From Bradyrhizobium erythrophlei (lineage in GTDB: Bacteria; Pseudomonadota; Alphaproteobacteria; Rhizobiales; Xanthobacteraceae): 64,000 nucleotides of DNA. The position numbers and the translations under genes were made by a program. The notes under the pieces were generated by a model, which had not been told where the DNA came from, searched no databases, and was given only the letters and a program-made list of their open reading frames with translations. Position 1 is the stretch's first letter; every line of letters begins with the position of its first letter. Below, in pieces: positions 30,102-38,755 of this stretch. The stretch covers positions 8,279,001 to 8,343,000 of the forward strand of contig NZ_LT670818.1 in the NCBI RefSeq assembly GCF_900129505.1, written 5' to 3'.

Positions 30102-30572
30102 TTAGTACGCATTGCTGTAGGTGTACGGGTAATAGCTACACCCATTTCCATACGAGTACCCATATCCATACGGGTAACAGTAGGCGTAGTCGTCATACGG
30201 GTAGCCGAATCCGAAGCGGCGGCGCCCGAAGTCGCGATCACGGAATCCACGACCACGAAATTCGCCGCGGCCACGAAATTCACCGCCATGGAATTCGCCG
30301 GCCATCCGGCCGCCACGGAATCCGCCACCGCGGAAGCCGCCGGCCATGCCGCCATGGAAGCCACCGCCGCCAAAGCCGCCGCCATGGAAACCGCCACCAC
30401 CGAAGCCACCGCCAAAGCCGCCGCCATGGCCTCCGCCCATGCCACCTCCGCCACCGCCGTGGCCTCCGCCGCCTCCGCCGCCACCACCGCCGCCGCGAGC
30501 CAACGCCATCGTCGGCGCAGCCAGGCCAACAGATGCAACGGCCAATAACGCGATCGCTGTCTTACGCAACAT
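30102..30572 (-). CDS. Secreted glycine-rich protein with Gly/His/Phe and Tyr-rich tracts
   Basis: 156-aa protein. Signal peptide MLRKTAIALLAVASVGLAAP, cleaved after ALA. Then a long glycine tract interrupted by His, Met and Phe (GGGHGGGFGGG type), an Arg/Phe-rich section (FRGRGFRDRDFGRRRFG) and a Tyr/Pro tail (YPYGYGYSYGNGCSYYPYTY). AGGAGG lies 6 nt before the chosen ATG. Such proteins are usually surface or wall-associated and may bind metals through His; that is conjecture. The opposite strand reads as poly-proline, an artefact. Confidence 0.7.
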   Translation of the reverse strand: MLRKTAIALLAVASVGLAAPTMALARGGGGGGGGGGGHGGGGGGMGGGHGGGFGGGFGGGGFHGGGFGGGGFHGGMAGGFRGGGFRGGRMAGEFHGGEFRGRGEFRGRGFRDRDFGRRRFGFGYPYDDYAYCYPYGYGYSYGNGCSYYPYTYSNAY

Positions 30573-30694
30573 GATCATCCTCCTTGAGGAACTATCGCTC
30601 CCAACCTCGACACTCATCGCAGGTGGCAATCGCTCGAGAGAGACGCTACTGGCTTCGACATCACTGTTGCTCAACTCCGCGCGAGCGCCTGATT

Positions 30695-30750
30695 AAATTC
30701 AAACTCAGAAAGTAAATTCAAATTCAGAAAGTAAATTCAAATTCAGAAAG
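30695..30750. repeat. Three tandem 19-bp units
   Basis: Three head-to-tail copies of AAATTCAAATTCAGAAAGT, the first with one change and the third lacking the final T. It lies upstream of both the Gly-rich gene and the decayed binding-protein gene. Unusually AT-rich for this DNA. Confidence 0.9.
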
Positions 30751-30792
30751 CGCGTTGCGCGGTTCAAGCTATTCCACTGTTGCAGATGTAAC

Positions 30793-31236
30793 TTGATCCT
30801 GGAATTGCGTAACAAAAAACTGCTACCAAGTGGCGCCACCGACGTGACTTCGATCTCGCGCTCATCCGTTCTGCCGCCGGAGTATTTGCAAGCATTGTCG
30901 AGCGAGCATGTGCAGGCGGTCATCGTGCTTGTAGACGGCATGTTCTTCCAGGAGAGGAAACGCGTCGCCCAACTCGCAGCGAGTCGGCTGCTGGCAGCCG
31001 TGTATGGCTTTCGCGAACACGTCGATGCTGGCGGTCTAATCAGCTATGGCGTCAATCTCGCTGATAATTTTCGTCGCGCGGCTACCTGCGTCGTGAAGAT
31101 CCTCAAAGGTGCCAAGCCGGGTGACCTGGCGGTCGAATTTCCGAACAAACTTGAGTTGATCATCAATCTCAAGACTTCGAAGGCACTCGGGGGTCGACCT
31201 TTCACCGATACTGGCTTACGCGGACGGACGAGGTGA
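30793..31236 (+). pseudogene. Decayed ABC substrate-binding protein gene (PF04392 type), C-terminal half
   Basis: The frame matches the last third of the intact protein at 17891-18874: HVQAVIVLVDGMFFQERKRV, then DAGGLISYGVNLADNFRRAA, ILKGAKPGDLAVEFPNK and LELIINLKTSKALG. The N-terminal two thirds and signal peptide are missing. Near 31188 the frame shifts, and the expected ending (ADEVIN) is recovered only after small indels. It is a dead fragment. Confidence 0.75.
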
Positions 31237-31277
31237 TCAATACAGATTGCGGTTTGCTGCGGCGCAAGAGTCTGTTG

Positions 31278-31379
31278 TTGGCACGAAACGGACATGCCGA
31301 CTGCATCGCGCGATGTCCGCTCTCAGGGGCAAAGCAGAAGACATTTGCTCGCATTGAGCTTTTCCGTTTTTGAACCCAC
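31278..31379. repeat. Partial third copy of the sulfatase-flanking repeat
   Basis: TTGGCACGAAACGGACATGC, CGACTGCAT, GATGTCCGCTCTCAGGGGCA, AGACATTTGCTCGCATTGAG and CTTTTCCGTTTTTGAACCCA align with the right-hand halves of 9151-9330 and 11999-12180. CGGACAT and ATGTCCG can pair as a short stem. Confidence 0.75.
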
Positions 31380-31464
31380 AGAGGACATCGTTGATAACTC
31401 CCAGATCGACATAATTGGATGTGGTAGTAAGATCGCTATTGGCAAAAAACGCACGGCACAACAG

Positions 31465-31914
31465 ATGCAAGAAATTTCGCTAGTTAGTTTCAGTGGGGTA
31501 TTTGCTTTGCGGGACGGCGTCAGTGAAAAAGAGTTCTTGCCGAGATTGGACGCATTCCTCCAGCATTTCATAGATACGGGGTTTGCCACGAGCTATCGCG
31601 TCATGCGCCGCGAGGCACTAGACGGTTTTGGCAAAACGCTACCGGCCTTTACGTATCGCGGTGAACCTGTCTTTCCAGACTTGGAGCGGGAGCATGCCGC
31701 GTACGAATACGTCAAACAACATGGCGAGCAAGTAACCTCGCTGCATGTAGCGATGAACTCAATGGTCAAACCCGACGCAGATTTCTTTTTTAGAGACGCG
31801 CATCGCATAGCGCACGAATGTCTGCCTCTGGCACTTTTTGAGACATGCCGACGGACAGTGACGATGTCCGTTCCCGAGGGAAGACCGGAAGTGGTCTGCC
31901 GACGGCCAAAATGA
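31465..31914 (+). CDS. Unknown protein, C-terminus running into a repeat (probably truncated)
   Basis: 149-aa frame. The core FALRDGVSEKEFLPRLDAFL, TGFATSYRVMRREALDGFG, FTYRGEPVFPDLEREHAAYE and TSLHVAMNSMVKPDADFFFR looks like a real small globular protein that I cannot name. The last 30 residues (LALFETCRRTVTM ...) are translated from the dispersed repeat at 31829-31926, so the native end is lost. Upstream codons come from another repeat. ATG at 31465 lacks a good ribosome site. It may be a pseudogene. Confidence 0.45.
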   Translation: MQEISLVSFSGVFALRDGVSEKEFLPRLDAFLQHFIDTGFATSYRVMRREALDGFGKTLPAFTYRGEPVFPDLEREHAAYEYVKQHGEQVTSLHVAMNSMVKPDADFFFRDAHRIAHECLPLALFETCRRTVTMSVPEGRPEVVCRRPK

Positions 31915-31926
31915 CGCGATTGACCC
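31829..31926. repeat. Dispersed intergenic repeat (GAGACATGCCGAC core)
   Basis: TGGCACTTTTTGAGACATGC, then GACGATGTCCGTTCCCGAGG, GAAGACCGGAAGTGGTCTGC and ATGACGCGATTGACCC. It forms the end of the preceding frame. Confidence 0.75.
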
Positions 31927-32053
31927 ATCGCGTCATTTAGCTGCTGCGCAGCAACGCATCGCTTTATCCTCAACAATGGAAGTCGGCTGGGCGCTGGGTC
32001 ACGTCGGTGACGTGCCCAAATGCAGAATGGGCCAACATAACACTGAGCTAACC

Positions 32054-32929
32054 CTACCAACTGATCTTCCCAATCGATACAGTGGCGGTGCGCCCGGCAA
32101 CGAGAAGAAGGTCCGGCGGCACATTGTCGAGCTTGATGCGCACAGGAATGCGCTGCGCCAGGCGCACCCAGCTGAAGGTCGGATTGACGAACGCCAACAG
32201 GTCGCTGCTGGTGCTGCGGTTCTGGTCCTCGATGCCGTAAGCGATGCTCTCGACGTGCCCTGATAGCACGCGCGTATCGCCGATCAGTTTTACAGTCGCA
32301 TCTTCGCCGATACGGATGCGCCGCAGCTTGGTTTCCTCGAAATAACCCTCGACGCGAAACGTGTCGGAATCGATCAGCGCAAAGACAGCTGCGCCGGCAT
32401 TGACGTAGCGCCCGGGCAGGAGATCGAAATTGGTGACTATGCCGTTGACTGGCGCCACGACCGTCGAGCGCTCGAGATTGAGCCTCGCGACTTCAAGCGC
32501 CGCGTTCGCCGCGTCGAGTTGAGCTTGATCGACGTCGACCGCTTGCTGCCTCTGCTCGACCTGCTGGACGGTAATCGCGGCGCTGGTTAGACTCTTGCCG
32601 CGCTCGAGATCGCGCTTGGACTGGTCGAGCGTAGCCTGTCGGCTCGCGACATCAGCTTTCGCCTGATCGAGCGCATATTGAAAGCGCCGCTGATCGATAC
32701 GGAACAGCTGCCGGCCTTTGCTCACCTTTTCGTTGTCGTGAACAAAGACGTCGCTGATCAGGCCGGAAACGTCGGCGGCGACCGCGACCACGTCGGCGCG
32801 CACACGGCCGTCGCGCGTCCACGGCTCGAGCATGTAATAGCTCCAGAGCTGCCAGGCGACGGCAATTGCTACCACCACTACAACGAGCGTGAGTAGCACG
32901 CGGCCGGCAGAGGCGAAAAAGTCTTTCAT
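32054..32929 (-). CDS. HlyD-family efflux adaptor (AaeA-like)
   Basis: 291-aa membrane fusion protein. One N-terminal anchor (VLLTLVVVVVAIAVAWQLW) is followed by the typical WTRDGRVRADVVAVAADVSG, a helical hairpin (ALDQAKADVASRQATLDQSK), the APVNGIVTNFDLLPGRYVNA lipoyl half and a beta-barrel with DSDTFRVEGYFEETKL. Together with the DUF1656 and FUSC genes just upstream it matches the aaeX-aaeA-aaeB system that exports aromatic carboxylic acids in Escherichia coli. The substrate here is inferred only from that family. Confidence 0.9.
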   Translation of the reverse strand: MKDFFASAGRVLLTLVVVVVAIAVAWQLWSYYMLEPWTRDGRVRADVVAVAADVSGLISDVFVHDNEKVSKGRQLFRIDQRRFQYALDQAKADVASRQATLDQSKRDLERGKSLTSAAITVQQVEQRQQAVDVDQAQLDAANAALEVARLNLERSTVVAPVNGIVTNFDLLPGRYVNAGAAVFALIDSDTFRVEGYFEETKLRRIRIGEDATVKLIGDTRVLSGHVESIAYGIEDQNRSTSSDLLAFVNPTFSWVRLAQRIPVRIKLDNVPPDLLLVAGRTATVSIGKISW

Positions 32930-32962
32930 TGCACCATCACCCGAGATTTTACGTTCACGATC

Positions 32963-33178
32963 TTATGCCAGCGGCAGGATGCTTGCGCCCGCCGCCGTGA
33001 CAACGCCAAACAGAATGACGTAGATCGCGAGATCAAACAGTGCGCGATGCCAGACCAAACGATAGAAACCACAGGCATCCAAGAGCCGCTTGATCACGAC
33101 CTGAAACAAAAAAGCGATTGCGGCAAAGACCGCGAAAGCCGGAAAGTACACGCCATAGATATCGAACTCGCCAATCAC
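32963..33178 (-). CDS. DUF1656 small membrane protein (AaeX-like)
   Basis: 71-aa protein beginning MIGEFDIYGVYFPAFAVFAA, with two hydrophobic helices, typical of DUF1656 partners of FUSC efflux pumps. It sits 12 bp after the FUSC gene and 33 bp before the adaptor gene, in one operon. Confidence 0.88.
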   Translation of the reverse strand: MIGEFDIYGVYFPAFAVFAAIAFLFQVVIKRLLDACGFYRLVWHRALFDLAIYVILFGVVTAAGASILPLA

Positions 33179-33190
33179 GATACGCTCCCA

Positions 33191-35269
33191 TCATGTAACG
33201 CTGGCGGCTTCGCTCTGCCCGGGTAGCGCTGTATCAGCCTGCTCAATTTGCCTCGGCCGATACGGCGGCGCATCAGGATAGAGCGACTGCCGCAGGCCGA
33301 CAATCGCGGCGACGCAAGCATGCGTGGCTGCGGTGCAGGCCGTCACTTCGCTGATCGCAATGTCGATCTTTTGCAACAAATCGTCGCCAAGCTGCGCCAC
33401 ACGGCCACGCGCCAAGGCACGGAAATGCGCGGCCAGGCTCGGGAACATCGCCGCCAGAGCGTCTTGCGCTGGCTTCGACATGGTGGGCGCGATCGATTGC
33501 GTCTCGATTATATTGACGCCGAGCCGCAGATCTTCGAGCGCATCGGCGAATTCATGCTGCGGCCGCGGCTCGAGGCGCGGCTGCCGGTACAGCAACAGCG
33601 CGACGCGATCCAACATGCGGCTGGTCCATTGGTCGCGGGTCGGATGCGAGCGCCCAGCGGCAAGGTCGGCAAGGTTGCGATAAGTTGCCCGAATCAGGCG
33701 CCGCGCGCTGGCCTGCGTGCCGATAACGCGCAACAGCCGAGTCACGACCAGCGCCGCGACGCCGCCGAGCACAAAAGCGCTGTTGGAATTGACGATGGCC
33801 GCAAGATCGGCGGTATAGCTCGTCTGCAGGCTCAGTTCGACATTGAAACCCAAGGCGAGCGCCAGACCGATCGCTGCATAGGCCGGGATCGCCATCAATA
33901 TGCCGGCCGGAATCAGCACAAAAGCCAGCACGGCGCAAAGCAAGACGAACCCGCCGATCGCCGGCAACACAAAGAATTGGTAGACGAATACAATCGGAAT
34001 GCACAACGCCAAGAGGAGCGTAATGTTGCGAATGGTCGGCGTCGGATCGTCCAGAGAGGCAAATAAGGTGCAGGCCACGGCGGCAAAGGCAATGGCGCTG
34101 GCGCCTTCCGGCCATGCGGTCGCGATCCAAAAGAACGCACATATGCCCATAGCGACGGCGGCCGCCAGTGCTGATAACAGCGCGATGCCCGGATCCGTAT
34201 GCATCGGTTTGGGCCCGATTTGCGCGGCGGCTGCGCGAATGTCGGCGCTCGGCGTCTGCCTCGGATCGGCCAGATGAGCAGCAAAGCTGAGACAAGCCTG
34301 CCAGCAGTCGATCAGCTCGATCAATCGCACGGTGAGATTGACCGTCACGAGATCCGCCCAGCTCGATTGCGGGCCGACAGTAGGCGTCGCCGCGACGCAG
34401 GCTTCCTTAAGTTCTGCCGCGCGCAGTCGGTCGCCCGGCGCTTTCGACTTCAGCCAATCGCAGACGCCGGCCAGCGCTCGCGTCAGCTTTGCGTCCAGCG
34501 GCCCAATACGCCGAAGCAGCGTCAGACGATCCTCGATGGCACTCACTAGCGGCAACAGGGCCACGATCTTGCGGTCGAAGGCGCGAATGGTGCTGATATC
34601 CGGTCGATGGGGCGAGGTGTCGAAGCGTAAGCTCGTGCCGAGCAAATAAAGCTCGCTGATATCGGCAGCGATCCGGCGCCGCTCCATCTCGGCTTCCGGA
34701 GTCGCTTTCTGGGTCAAGCCATCGGCAAGCCAACCGCGCGTATCCGCAATGGCACTTCTCAACTTTTGCTCAAAGGCGGAAAACGCGCTTTTGGGAAAGA
34801 TGAGACTGTGAACGATGGCGGCGCAGACGACGCCGAGCGTGATCTCCTCGACGCGCGACACGGCGGTGTCGAACACCGTGCCAGGCGCAAGCACGCTTGG
34901 AAAGCCGATCAAGGCCGCGGTATAGCCCGACAGCACGAACATATACGACCGCGGCGTGCGGTCGAGCAGCGAAACGAAAACGCAGAGCGCCACCCAAAGT
35001 ATGATCGCAAGCGTCGTCAGCTCGGGCGCGTCCACCAGATTGGGAACGATGGCGACCATGGCGGCGCCGCCGACGAACGTGCCGATGGCGCGATAAACGG
35101 CCTTGGCCCGCATCACGCCGGACAGCGGCTGGCTGGTCAGATAGACCGTGGTCATGGCCCAGCCCGGACTCTTCAAATCCAGGCTGAAGGCGATGAACAT
35201 CGTGAGGATGGTCGCGATATAGCAGTTGACGGAGAATATGATCGGCCGAATGCCAATGTCCCTGATCAT
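33191..35269 (-). CDS. FUSC-family inner-membrane transporter (AaeB-like)
   Basis: 692-aa pump subunit. Two hydrophobic blocks, each with several helices, at about residues 10-155 (PIIFSVNCYIATILTMFIAF, SRSYMFVLSGYTAAL-like region) and about 370-520 (LLSALAAAVAMGICAFFWIA, SIAFAAVACTLFASLDDPTP), with soluble regions between and after. This is the usual FUSC/aromatic acid exporter layout. First gene of the three-gene efflux unit. The 250 bp upstream contain no gene, so its promoter should lie there. Confidence 0.9.
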   Translation of the reverse strand: MIRDIGIRPIIFSVNCYIATILTMFIAFSLDLKSPGWAMTTVYLTSQPLSGVMRAKAVYRAIGTFVGGAAMVAIVPNLVDAPELTTLAIILWVALCVFVSLLDRTPRSYMFVLSGYTAALIGFPSVLAPGTVFDTAVSRVEEITLGVVCAAIVHSLIFPKSAFSAFEQKLRSAIADTRGWLADGLTQKATPEAEMERRRIAADISELYLLGTSLRFDTSPHRPDISTIRAFDRKIVALLPLVSAIEDRLTLLRRIGPLDAKLTRALAGVCDWLKSKAPGDRLRAAELKEACVAATPTVGPQSSWADLVTVNLTVRLIELIDCWQACLSFAAHLADPRQTPSADIRAAAAQIGPKPMHTDPGIALLSALAAAVAMGICAFFWIATAWPEGASAIAFAAVACTLFASLDDPTPTIRNITLLLALCIPIVFVYQFFVLPAIGGFVLLCAVLAFVLIPAGILMAIPAYAAIGLALALGFNVELSLQTSYTADLAAIVNSNSAFVLGGVAALVVTRLLRVIGTQASARRLIRATYRNLADLAAGRSHPTRDQWTSRMLDRVALLLYRQPRLEPRPQHEFADALEDLRLGVNIIETQSIAPTMSKPAQDALAAMFPSLAAHFRALARGRVAQLGDDLLQKIDIAISEVTACTAATHACVAAIVGLRQSLYPDAPPYRPRQIEQADTALPGQSEAASVT

Positions 35270-35517
35270 GTCATGTCCACTTCGTCGCGCCGACAGTTAA
35301 TGAGCCGAACGCCAGCGGGACCGTGCCGCGTGCCGCGTCAGAAGCCGGGAACCATCAGAAAGGTCCATTCGTCGAGCGACTCCTGCATCACATATGAGAG
35401 ATCTAAAAGGATGTTCCCTGACGCTCATCTACGAGACCCACGACCAGATGAGATTTCAAGCCGGAACTGAAGTGCACCGACGATCGACCTGGCTCCAATC
35501 CGCTCACGATGGTTTTC

Positions 35518-35890
35518 TCAAAACCGTACTTCACCCGTGAAGGCTGCAGTCAAGCCGATATCGTGAAGTAACGCCGATGCAGCAATGAGTTCAGCATCAT
35601 GCTTAAGTTGCTCCGCCTGGGCAAGGGCTGCAGCGAACAGCCAAGAACCCAAGACGTGGTGCGGGAGGGTCAGTCGGGGAACCGCTCGCCGAACATCGGC
35701 AGACGGCTGACGGATTGGGCCTTGGTCGCCTCGTCCTGAGGCACGTCCCAGTGCTCGGCGAGCTTGCCGTCTTCGATGCGAACGATGTCTGCGGCGACCC
35801 AGGCGGCGGGTAGGCCATTGCCGGAGAAGGGCCCGTGCGCGGCCCTGAGCGCTGGAAGATGCGGTTCCTCCACCGCGCAATTGCTGCGAT
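35518..35890 (-). pseudogene. Joined fragments of a SnoaL-like and an HD-domain gene
   Basis: From 35890 to 35670 one minus-strand frame encodes AAWVAADIVRIEDGKLAEHW, then DEATKAQSVSRLPMFGERF, the end of a SnoaL-like (NTF2-fold) protein with its own TGA. Just beyond, a second frame (35669-35518) encodes LPHHVLGSWLFAAALAQAEQ and ELIAASALLHDIGLTAAF, an HD-domain segment with the HD pair, ending soon after. Both lack their other parts. A deletion has apparently fused two dead genes. Confidence 0.6.
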
Positions 35891-35956
35891 GCATGAGTCC
35901 GGAAGTAGCACTTAGCGTCGTTTCGCTGCGATGCGGAATTTGGCTGCTATCCGCGG
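35891..35956. repeat. Dispersed repeat shared with 22997-23063
   Basis: Same order of landmarks as the first copy (GCATGAGTCCGGAAGTAGCA, TTTCGCTGCGATGCGG, TATCCGCGG). It abuts copy 2 of the 514-bp repeat directly. Confidence 0.8.
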
Positions 35957-36840
35957 CATATCGGACATCGAGTAGCAATCAAGCTCGATCTATGGGAACG
36001 CGCCCCAGTTGAAGCGACCGGAAGGCTGTCGATGGGTGCACGGTAATCCGAGCAACTGGCCGAACGCTTTACCTCGAAACAGGCGGCGCTTGCCTTGCTC
36101 CGTCGCGCAACTCCATCTGACACTCCTTCCATAGATGTACATATTCGGAGGAGGTTCAGCGTGCTCGATTGATGTGAGCATTTTCGCGGACCCGATGTTC
36201 GCTTGGCCGCCGCCGTCTGCTTCGTAATGCTATCCAGATGATGCCTTTAGGCTCATCTTGCGAAACGTGAACTGCGTCGCCTTGCGCAAGCACAATCTTG
36301 CGACCCGGCTGCGACAAAACAACCCGCCGGGCAAATCACTTAAAAACCTGTCCAGCCCTGCTGCGAAAAATATTCCGCTTTCGCCGTCGGGCAAATCAGT
36401 GATTTGAATCCGCGCGTCTCACCCGATGAGAGGGGCGGGTCGCGATCGTCACGAACGCGCGGTGGGATGCAGTGGACGCGAAAGCTTGCGCAAGACGAAC
36501 GCGAGCCGACGCGGACGGCGAAGCCGTGTGGTCCTGACGCCCCGACGCTGGCGCCAAGTTCTTGAGAAGCAAGCTTCTCAGGGGCGACGGTGGCAAGAAA
36601 GCCCGGTCACCGAGGAGAGCACGAAATAAGCCGTAAACCGCTGCGCAGGGAAAGCCGGATTGCCTCCGCTGGACCTGTATGCTCGTGTGCGTTTTCTTGT
36701 TTCCATTTGCACACGGGACCGCGGGTGCAGCGCGCATCCGGCTTTCCCTGCGCCCTCTTGTTGTTTTCGGGGGGTGGCAATCGACGCAAAGCTCGGACGC
36801 ATTGCGCCGCGAGATCGAGGATTTACGTCTGTAATGAGAG
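35955..36840. repeat. Interspersed element with 514-bp repeat copy 2 and structured 3' half
   Basis: The first 514 bp (35955-36468) match 25437-25950. The element then continues through about 36840 with text present only here in the window: a short hairpin TGAGAAGC/GCTTCTCA (36563-36580) and an 18-bp inverted repeat (36643-36753). From memory, very similar DNA is found in multiple copies in Bradyrhizobium genomes; I could not check. No credible protein is encoded. This copy is the fuller one. Confidence 0.7.
36643..36753. repeat. Long hairpin: 18-bp perfect inverted repeat with nested stem
   Basis: Arms GCGCAGGGAAAGCCGGAT (36643-36660) and its exact complement (36736-36753) enclose a second stem CGTGTGC/GCACACG (36684-36690 with 36709-36715). 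The nested pairing suggests selection at the RNA or single-strand DNA level. Confidence 0.8.
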
Positions 36841-36969
36841 CGATTATTGCGAGGACAGATCGGTGCGCGTAGACATCCGGTACAAACCCAGTCAGGCCAA
36901 CGGGTGCCAGCAACGCCGTCATATCCAGTCGAGCCACCCGTGCCGACCCAGCCGAACGGAGTTTTGCAA

Positions 36970-37749
36970 TTGACCTCTGCAAGCCCCCCGCCCCTCAACC
37001 GCCTGCGTCAGCAATGGCGCGAGAAGCGCCCGACCTTTGGCGCGATCGCGACCATCCCCAGTATCCAGACCGTGCAGATCATGGCGCGTTCCGGGCTCGA
37101 CTGGATCATCGTCGATCTCGAGCATGGCCCGATCGATCTTACGTCCGCGCATGCGATGATCACGGCGACATCGGGCACGCCCTGCGTCCCGCTGGCGCGG
37201 ATCGCCGCCAACGAGCCGTGGCTGGCGAAGGCGCCGATGGATATCGGCGCGCTCGGCATCAATTTTCCGATGATCTGCAGCCGGCAGGACGCCGAAAAAG
37301 CCGTGCGCAGCGTGCGCTATCCGCCGCGCGGCGATCGGCTCTGGGGCCCGTTCCACGCGCCGTTCCGCTGGGGCGTCTCGATGGCCGATTATATGGCGAC
37401 CGCCGACGACGACATGATCTGCATGGTCACCATCGAGCATGTCGAGGCGGTCAACCGCATCGACGAGATCATGGCGACCCCCGGCATCGACGTCGCCGTG
37501 ATCGGACCCGGCGACCTCGCGACCTCCATCAACAAGCGCGGCCTCACCGACGACCCCGAGGTCCAGGCGCTGATGGCGCGCGCCGAAGCCGGCATCCTCA
37601 AAAGCGGCGTGCCGATCGGCGGCGTGGCGCGCAGCGCCGAGCAGGCCAACCGCATGATCGACCGCGGCTATCTGGCGCTGGCGCTCGGCTTCGACTGGTC
37701 GCTGTTCCAGCGCGGCATCGCCGCCAGCTTTGAGGGCATCAAGCGCTGA
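36970..37749 (+). CDS. HpcH/HpaI-family aldolase
   Basis: 259-aa class II, metal-dependent aldolase cleaving or forming 2-keto-3-hydroxy acids. Marks: KRPTFGAIATIPSIQTVQIM, the metal and substrate segment DWIIVDLEHGPID, and DVAVIGPGDLATSI. The start is set at TTG 36970, 9 nt after CGGAG, because the encoded LTSASPPPLNRLRQQWREK looks like a native N-terminus; upstream codons in frame derive from the interspersed element. An aromatic or sugar-acid substrate is likely but not determinable. Confidence 0.88.
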   Translation: MTSASPPPLNRLRQQWREKRPTFGAIATIPSIQTVQIMARSGLDWIIVDLEHGPIDLTSAHAMITATSGTPCVPLARIAANEPWLAKAPMDIGALGINFPMICSRQDAEKAVRSVRYPPRGDRLWGPFHAPFRWGVSMADYMATADDDMICMVTIEHVEAVNRIDEIMATPGIDVAVIGPGDLATSINKRGLTDDPEVQALMARAEAGILKSGVPIGGVARSAEQANRMIDRGYLALALGFDWSLFQRGIAASFEGIKR

Positions 37750-37962
37750 TTCGGGTTCCGGCCACGCGGAGACATGACACGAATTCTGATCGTCAACCTA
37801 TTGAAGTCACTGGAATTTATGCGCGAGCAAAACCAGACCGGTCGCCACCTCCGCGCCATAAACAAGAACCATCTGGCCTCAAACCGGTTGGTTCGTGCTA
37901 GAGGAGGCCTTGGCGGGCTGGTCGGCTCGCCGGCTTTTCGTTGCGGGAACCTGAGTGGATCG

Positions 37963-38742
37963 ATGCGCGGAACGGTTCGAAAAATCTCAATTCCGCGCCG
38001 GCATATCATCGACCTGATGCGCGCCTCGATCGGTGTGCCCTTTATCTCGCTGACGCGGCCGCTGAACGTCCGTCCGCTGCTGGAAGCGCGCGCGCTTGCC
38101 GCGCAGCCGCCGGGCTGGGCCGCGATTTTCGTCAAGGCGTTTTCGCTGGTGGCGAGGGATCAGCCGGAGCTGCGCACGCTCTACGCCAAATGGCCGTGGC
38201 CGAGCTTTTACGAACTGCCGAAGAATATCGCGATGGTCGCCATCGCGCGGATCGAGGACGGTCAGGACTGCGTACTGACGCAAAAGGTCCCGTCCGCCGA
38301 TGAAATGCCGTTGGCCGAGGTCGACGCAATGATCCGGCATGCCAGGGATGCGCCGATCGACGAGGTGCCGGCCTTTCGCAAGATCCTGCGGGTCACCCGG
38401 CTGCCCCTGCCCTTGCGCCGGCTGTTCTGGTCGGTCGGCCTCAATTTCGGCCGGCAGCGCGCCAACTGGTTCGGCAATTTCGCCGTGACCTCGGTCGCCG
38501 CCTACGGCGCCGGCGAACTGCACGCGCTAAGCCCGGGGCCCTATATCGTCAGCTATGGCGTGGTGGCGCCGGACCAGACCATCGACGTCGTGATCCGCTG
38601 GGACCACCGCATTGCCGACGCCGCCCTGGTCGCGAAGGTCCTGACCCGCCTGGAACAGGTGCTGAACACCGAAATCGCCGCCGAATTGCGGGCCAGCCGG
38701 CAGCAGGCCGAGCCAAAGGCGGTCCGCGCGGTCGCGACCTGA
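37963..38742 (+). CDS. Stand-alone 2-oxoacid dehydrogenase acyltransferase (E2) catalytic-domain protein
   Basis: 259-aa protein resembling the catalytic domain of E2 acyltransferases without lipoyl or subunit-binding domains. The C-terminal DHRIADAAL corresponds to the E2 motif DHRxxDG with Ala replacing Gly. Other parts are RRHIIDLMRASIGVPFISLT and ANWFGNFAVTSVAAYGAGE, the trimer-core fold. ATG 37963 (MRGTVRKISIPRR) is preferred; upstream frame to 37774 shows no family character. It may be a mycofactocin-unrelated acyl carrier transferase; the actual reaction is unknown. Confidence 0.7.
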   Translation: MRGTVRKISIPRRHIIDLMRASIGVPFISLTRPLNVRPLLEARALAAQPPGWAAIFVKAFSLVARDQPELRTLYAKWPWPSFYELPKNIAMVAIARIEDGQDCVLTQKVPSADEMPLAEVDAMIRHARDAPIDEVPAFRKILRVTRLPLPLRRLFWSVGLNFGRQRANWFGNFAVTSVAAYGAGELHALSPGPYIVSYGVVAPDQTIDVVIRWDHRIADAALVAKVLTRLEQVLNTEIAAELRASRQQAEPKAVRAVAT

Positions 38743-38755
38743 GGGTTCAAACCGC

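Noticed and set aside
30346..30696. Plus-strand proline-rich frame
   Set aside because: The complement of glycine codons in the secreted Gly-rich protein reads as proline; an artefact.
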